Source: Owenia fusiformis
Taxonomy: Eukaryota; Annelida; Polychaeta; Sabellida; Oweniidae
Direction of reading: 5' to 3'
DNA length: 11,000 nucleotides
NCBI GenBank assembly: GCA_903813345.2
Contig: CAIIXF020000465.1
Coordinates: 1-11,000, forward strand
Shown here: positions 7,289 to 11,000 of the stretch, piece by piece
How positions within the stretch are numbered: position 1 is the stretch's first letter
How the letters are laid out: each line of letters starts with the position of its first letter
Notes under the pieces: generated by a model
The model's input: only the letters and a program-made list of their open reading frames with translations
The model's database searches: none
What the model was told of the DNA's origin: nothing
Made by a program: the position numbers and the translations under genes

Positions 7289-8760
7289 ATATCATATCAT
7301 AATATCGACTTTTCGAGACTTCAAACAGCTATAACTATCTAACCAGAATTTGGGTCGAAATTTGGTTTGCAGATTCGAATTTCTGAGAAAATTCTACGTT
7401 TGTGTCATAACTCATACATTAAATTTTGAGAACCTTTTGTGTTGACCTAATTTCCGGACGCCATTCCTCAAAATCGGTAAGAGTAATCAAAAAGACAGTT
7501 ACAATAATGAAAGGACTGTCTTTAAGCTACATGATGAAAAAAAGATAAAGGAATAACGACGAATAGTGACAAAGATAATTGACATAACATGGGACATCAA
7601 AATACCAATTTTTTAATTTTTCAAAACGCCATTACTTCCAAACCGGGTGTCGGATTGAAATTTGATTTGCAGATTCGGATTCCTGGGAAAATTCTACCCT
7701 TAATTCATAACTCATACGTTAAATTTGGAGAAACTTTCATGTTGACCTACTTTTCGGACACTATATCTCAAAAGTGGGTCAAAATACTTTCTGACGGCAA
7801 AAGGCTAACACTATTAGCACACTCTTTGCTACCTGTATACAAAATTTTGAAGCAAATAATTAATGTGTAGTGTCAAAATCGCAAAAATAAGTTAAAACTA
7901 TAAATTTGACCTAGATTTTGACCTAGGCATTTTGGTGTCCAAATTGTGAAGCTAGCTAGCTTTTGAGGTCCCTTTCTTTTATAGGCTTTCATTATGTAAA
8001 GCTGTACTCAGTCTATATCTCGTATTTTACACTTCAAAAAAATCTTTTTTCCCCTTGCCATAACATGGGACACCAAATTTAGCGATTTTTGAGCTTTCAA
8101 AACGACATAACTTTCGAACCAAAAGTCGGATTGAAATTTGGATTGCAGATTTGGATTCCTGAGAAAATTCTACCCTTAATTCATAACTCATACGTTAAAT
8201 TTGGAGAATTTTTTAGTTTGACCTACTTTTCGGACACCATATCTCAAAAGTGGATCAAAATACTTTCTGACGGCAAAAGGCTAACACTATTAGCACACTC
8301 TTGGCTACATGTATACAAAATTTTGAAGAATATAATTAATCTGTAGTGTCAGAATCGCAAAAATAAGGAAAAACTTTGAATTTGACCTAGATTTTGACCT
8401 AGGCATTTTGGTGTCCAAATTTTTATGAAAAGAAGGTCTTGTGGTCCCTTTCTTTTATGGGCTTCCATTATGTTTAGCTGTGCTCAGTCTATATCTCGTA
8501 TTTTACACTTCAAAAAAATATTTTTTACCATTGAATTAACATGGGGCACCAAATTTAGCGATTTTTGAATTTTCAAAACGCCATAACTTCTGAACCGGAA
8601 GTCAGATCGAAATTTGGTTTTCAGATTCGGAATCCTGAGAAAATTTCCTATAAGACTGATATCCTGGACATTGAATTTGGAGAATTTTTATTTGGACCTC
8701 GTTTTCGGACACTGATATCTGGAAATCGGTTTGAGATACCAAAAAACTAAATCGACCTTA
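7289..8760. repeat. tandem array, 476-bp unit (two full and two partial copies)
   Basis: The landmark ACATGGGRCA falls at 7588, 8064 and 8540, giving two exact 476-bp steps. Copy 2 runs 7589-8064 and copy 3 runs 8065-8540. Copy 4 begins at 8541 and loses similarity after about 8730-8760. A more diverged, shortened copy 1 (about 7289-7490) is offset by 300 bp. Full copies share long blocks such as ACCCTTAATTCATAACTCAT and TTTCTGACGGCAAAAGGCTA; copies 2 and 3 look about 85-90% identical by eye. Each full copy also carries the pair TTTGACCTAGA-TTTTGACCTAGG. Open frames of 85-93 codons appear in copies 2 and 3 and a shorter one in copy 4, but many of the differences between them change the amino acid, so a protein role is doubtful. 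Copy 2 alone has a 14-bp palindrome AAGCTAGCTAGCTT (7949-7962). Confidence 0.9.
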
Positions 8761-9034
8761 GGTTTTCTATTTTTTTATGAGGAACACAATGAAAAAAACC
8801 CGGATCGAAAATATTGAAGGACGACCGAGATAATGGGAAAAAGTGACAAAGTACTGGATTTGACCTAGTTCTTGACCTTTGACCTAGATAAAGATTTGAC
8901 CTAATTTCCCAGAAAGCCGGATACAGTCTTTAGTTAACCATGTTAGTTGGATTAAGTAAGCTGTTATAGTTGACGAGAATTTTGGTGAGGAGGAAGAAAA
9001 AAGAAAGAATAATAAAGAAAACAGGCAAAAACAA
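8761..9034. other. array flank: TGACCT-rich segment and purine-rich tract
   Basis: 8855-8905 is packed with TGACCT words. After it, 8984-9022 is almost all purine (GGTGAGGAGGAAG, then A/G-rich with AATAATAAAG). This leads into ACAGGCAAAAACAA and then the perfect hairpin at 9035. No coding sequence was seen. Confidence 0.5.
8873..8885 (-). promoter_or_regulatory. perfect DR1 nuclear-receptor half-site pair in a TGACCT cluster
   Basis: TGACCTTTGACCT on the + strand reads AGGTCAAAGGTCA on the minus strand, the exact DR1 consensus used by RXR, HNF4 and COUP-TF type receptors. More TGACCT copies sit at 8861 and 8897, and pairs recur in each full 476-bp unit (7907 and 7919; 8383 and 8395). Binding is not shown; the match is to sequence only. 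Confidence 0.45.
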
Positions 9035-9063
9035 TAGACTCCAGATTTTCAATCTGGAGTCTA
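9035..9063. repeat. perfect hairpin, 13-bp stem and 3-nt loop
   Basis: TAGACTCCAGATT (9035-9047), loop TTC, AATCTGGAGTCTA (9051-9063). It lies at the junction between the tandem-array flank and the retrotransposon LTR. It could be a terminal hairpin of the tandem-repeat family (Helitron-like elements carry one) or part of the LTR end. A T run does not follow, so a Pol III or bacterial-type terminator is not suggested. Confidence 0.85.
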
Positions 9064-9195
9064 ATAACTAAAGATCCAGATACAATTTACATGACTTTAT
9101 TGACCGGAAGTAATGGCCTCGTGCGCCTTTTAACAGTATGCGCATGCGCGCATATTTAACCTTAAGGTAGGCAGAGCAGATACAAGAACATCACA
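9064..9195 (-). mobile_element. 3' LTR of Ty3/gypsy retrotransposon (approximate end)
   Basis: Read on the minus strand, the LTR would start TGTGATGTTCTTGTATCTGC at 9195, directly after the polypurine tract. It contains GCGCATGCGCA about 45 bp in, a TTAAAAGG/TTAAATA AT-rich core, and CAATAAAG (AATAAA complement at 9096-9101) as the poly(A) signal. Short LTRs starting TGTGATG are common in invertebrate gypsy elements of the mag type (general knowledge). The 3' terminus (…CA) is not obvious: the sequence runs into the hairpin at 9035-9063, so the lower limit is a guess. Confidence 0.65.
9139..9150. promoter_or_regulatory. NRF1-type site TGCGCATGCGCG in the LTR
   Basis: The 12-mer fits the NRF1 consensus YGCGCAYGCGCR on both strands. 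It sits in the presumed U3 of the LTR, where it could serve as the promoter element. This is a sequence match only. Confidence 0.5.
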
Positions 9196-9206
9196 TCTCC
9201 CTTTTT
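9196..9206 (-). other. polypurine tract (plus-strand primer of the retrotransposon)
   Basis: AAAAAGGGAGA on the minus strand lies immediately before TGTGATG. This is the expected primer position for second-strand synthesis at the 3' LTR border. Confidence 0.65.
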
Positions 9207-9448
9207 AAGTTATCAACATCAATATAACTCACAGAGAACATAATCAAGAGCTACCTTAAGATAATACCATAGAAAGTGAAACTAGTGACATCTATCAATA
9301 CATGCAAACATTTATAGCTTTAAAGTGATCTGATAAAGAAAAAGTCTTGCAAAATATACTGTAACTGTCACATGCAATATATACTCAAATGTTCATACAG
9401 TTTTTTACATGTTTATCATTACAACATAAGTCTATGATAATGTATAGT
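9207..9448 (-). other. noncoding spacer between pol stop and polypurine tract
   Basis: AT-rich DNA of about 240 bp between the end of pol and the LTR. No frame of note and no env-like gene was seen. It is part of the retrotransposon 3' untranslated region. Confidence 0.6.
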
Positions 9449-10936
9449 CTATAGATTGAGTTTTTCTGGAACCTTTCTCAATCTAGTACTTCTCCTCAAC
9501 ACTATAGGAGATTTCTGTAATACAGACAGTTCAGAGTTTGTAGATTGTTTATCAACATCAGAAACATTTGTAGTTTCCTTAAAAGTCACAGTTTTGGTTT
9601 CATTGTCATTGTTTGACATAAGTGACTGGTTATATGTAGGTATGTCACTATACTGATTATCAGAGATCATTATTGATTCAAATTTCTCACTAGTTGGTAT
9701 TATATGCTTACGATTGCGTCTGTACAAACCATCACCAGTTGGAGATTTTACAATATATGATCTTTCACTATGCTGTGCTTCAATGATACCAGGTTGCCAC
9801 TTTTCATTGAGTTTGAATCTAACTGTTTTACCATCACTCAAAGGTTTTAGATCCCTTGAAGTCCTATCATAATAAAACTTCTGCTTCTCCTTTCTTTTCA
9901 CCATTTTAGCATGAACAGACTCTGATGAAACAATATTTGGTTGTAACAAAGACTCATGCACCGGTAAAAAGGATTTTAACCTTCTGCCAAAGAGTAACTG
10001 AGCTGGAGACAAGCCTACTTGATCAATAGGAGTGGTACGGTACTCAAGTAAAGAAACAATTGGATCCGAACCTGTTTCTTCAGCTTTTTTCATTAGGTTT
10101 TTTACCGTTTTGACACAATTCTCGCTCTGACCATTGCTTTGGCTGTGATGAGGACTCATCGTTTCATGTTTAAATCCCCATTCATTAGCAAACTGTTTGA
10201 ATTGGTACGAATCATAACATGGACCATTGTCTGAGAATAACACATCAGGTATACCATGACGTGCATAGATAGACTTAAGACCTTGAATCACACTGGCAGA
10301 TGTTTTGTTTTTCAAAAATTGAACTTCAGGGTATTTTGAGTAATAATCTACACAAATTAGATAATCCCTATTTGCATATTCAAATAAATCTGAACCAACT
10401 TTTGACCACGGTCTCTTTGGTACTTCATGTGGAATGAGCGTTTCTTTTTGATTGTTTGATCTGTGATTTTGACAAGCAGAACACTGAGAAACTATATTCT
10501 CTATATCAGTATTCATGTTAGGCCAATACAACACATCACGTGCTCTTTGTTTACATTTTTGAATTCCCAAGTGTGACTGATGTATGAGCCTAAGCATTTC
10601 TGATCGCATTGATTTTGGAATTATGACACGCTTGCTTTTGTAAAGAATACCGTCATAGCACGATATTTCATCGCGAAAATTCCAAAATGGAACGACACTC
10701 TCCGGAACTAATGACCTAGATTCTGGCCATCCATTCATGACAATAGACATGAGCATTTGAAGTTCATGATCATTTCTTGTTTCAGTTTGTATCTGTACAT
10801 ATTTACTCTGTGAAACGGGTATCATTTGTAACATATTGACCTCAAATTCATCAATTCCGTCATCATCCGGTATTTCACTTGGACACGATCGGGATAGCAT
10901 ATCAGCTATGATAAGTTCTTTGCCGGTGTAATAGAT
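9449..10936 (-). CDS. pol: Ty3/gypsy retrotransposon pol fragment (RNase H end, integrase)
   Basis: The open frame runs from about 10936 down to the stop at 9449. It begins with the closing motif of RNase H (GKELIIADMLSR), so the first Met (10900) is internal to pol and not a start. Counting from that Met, the integrase zinc finger is H107, H110, C140, C143 (IHQSHLG...CSAC). The core has D171 (GSDLFEY), D224 (FSDNGP) and E260 (GQSEN), a canonical D,D-35-E triad. The C-terminal SH3-like part ends near residue 400 (GLYRRNRKHI), and the usual gypsy tail RRSTRLRKVPEKLNL closes it. This enzyme inserts element cDNA into host DNA. The integrase shows no internal stop over 483 residues, suggesting a fairly young copy or recent decay. 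Reverse transcriptase, protease and gag are not in the window: an in-frame TAG lies at 10937-10939 and upstream sequence is not pol-like. The closest type by appearance is the mag/K02A2.6-like group. Confidence 0.93.
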   Translation of the reverse strand: MYYTGKELIIADMLSRSCPSEIPDDDGIDEFEVNMLQMIPVSQSKYVQIQTETRNDHELQMLMSIVMNGWPESRSLVPESVVPFWNFRDEISCYDGILYKSKRVIIPKSMRSEMLRLIHQSHLGIQKCKQRARDVLYWPNMNTDIENIVSQCSACQNHRSNNQKETLIPHEVPKRPWSKVGSDLFEYANRDYLICVDYYSKYPEVQFLKNKTSASVIQGLKSIYARHGIPDVLFSDNGPCYDSYQFKQFANEWGFKHETMSPHHSQSNGQSENCVKTVKNLMKKAEETGSDPIVSLLEYRTTPIDQVGLSPAQLLFGRRLKSFLPVHESLLQPNIVSSESVHAKMVKRKEKQKFYYDRTSRDLKPLSDGKTVRFKLNEKWQPGIIEAQHSERSYIVKSPTGDGLYRRNRKHIIPTSEKFESIMISDNQYSDIPTYNQSLMSNNDNETKTVTFKETTNVSDVDKQSTNSELSVLQKSPIVLRRSTRLRKVPEKLNL

Positions 10937-11000
10937 CTAAGTGTCCCCAGTGGCCAGTGTCCGGGGGACAGCCAACCCTAGGGATGCTTGTCCGTCGGAC
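10937..11000. other. GC-rich, self-complementary segment abutting the pol fragment
   Basis: This segment contains TGTCCCC (10942-10948) opposite GGGGACA (10964-10970), CCCTAGGG (10976-10983) and GTCCGTCGGAC (10990-11000). Composition changes sharply from the AT-rich pol gene, and no frame resembles reverse transcriptase/RNase H. It may be the end of another mobile element that interrupts the retrotransposon, or a deletion junction. Confidence 0.55.

Noticed and set aside
7589-8750. Three related open frames (93, 85 and 61 codons) in the tandem array
   Set aside because: They look like a conserved small-protein family at first. However, many differences between copies change the amino acid, the shortened copy 1 does not keep the frame, and the fourth frame diverges, so the similarity is explained by the DNA repeat.
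9456-9656. 66-codon + strand open frame
   Set aside because: Antisense shadow of the retrotransposon pol tail.

Overview
The window looks like AT-rich nuclear DNA from an invertebrate animal. The evidence is a spliced exon with canonical GT/AG borders, a Ty3/gypsy pol fragment, several families of short DNA transposons, and a kinesin-light-chain-style TPR gene. The mix of Tigger-, piggyBac- and mariner-like miniature elements, tandem repeats and frequent ACATGTAT words would suit a marine lophotrochozoan such as a bivalve. That taxonomic guess is weak, and a cnidarian or other invertebrate is not excluded. No rRNA, tRNA or CRISPR array was seen, and nothing bacterial.

Left (1-542): the 3' end of a + strand gene encoding 43-residue TPR repeats. 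It ends in Cys-Cys-Thr-Leu-Met, a potential CaaX lipidation box. From 543 to 6183 no host coding sequence is evident. Layers of short mobile DNA fill much of this stretch: a possible solo LTR on the minus strand (TATA box near 970, AATAAA near 860), a lone Tigger-type end (1276), a complete 130-bp Tigger-type MITE (2075-2204), an ACTGTAAAA MITE (2960-3152), a minisatellite between two identical 62-bp direct repeats (3301-3644), a piggyBac-type MITE with TTAA flanks (3821-4136), a mariner-like hairpin MITE (4264-4374), a large fold-back structure with arms of about 325 bp (4591-5310), and a 502-bp Tigger-type element (5603-6104).

Middle (6184-6373): one well-supported coding exon of 190 bp on the minus strand. 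It belongs to a gene I cannot name, and the 502-bp Tigger-type element lies in the intron just downstream of it. From 7289 to about 8760 there is a tandem array with an exact 476-bp spacing between full copies. It is followed by a dense cluster of TGACCT half-sites, including a perfect DR1, and by a perfect 13-bp hairpin at 9035-9063. The array, half-sites and hairpin may be parts of one undescribed repeat family.

Right (about 9064-10936): the 3' part of a Ty3/gypsy retrotransposon on the minus strand. It holds the end of RNase H, a complete-looking integrase (HHCC zinc finger, D,D-35-E), the pol tail, a noncoding spacer, a polypurine tract and a short LTR with AATAAA and an NRF1-type site. 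Upstream of 10936 the reading frame closes, and the last 64 bp are GC-rich, self-complementary and unlike pol.

Apart from the TPR gene end and the single exon, the window is dominated by repeats. I see no operon-like cooperation among genes.
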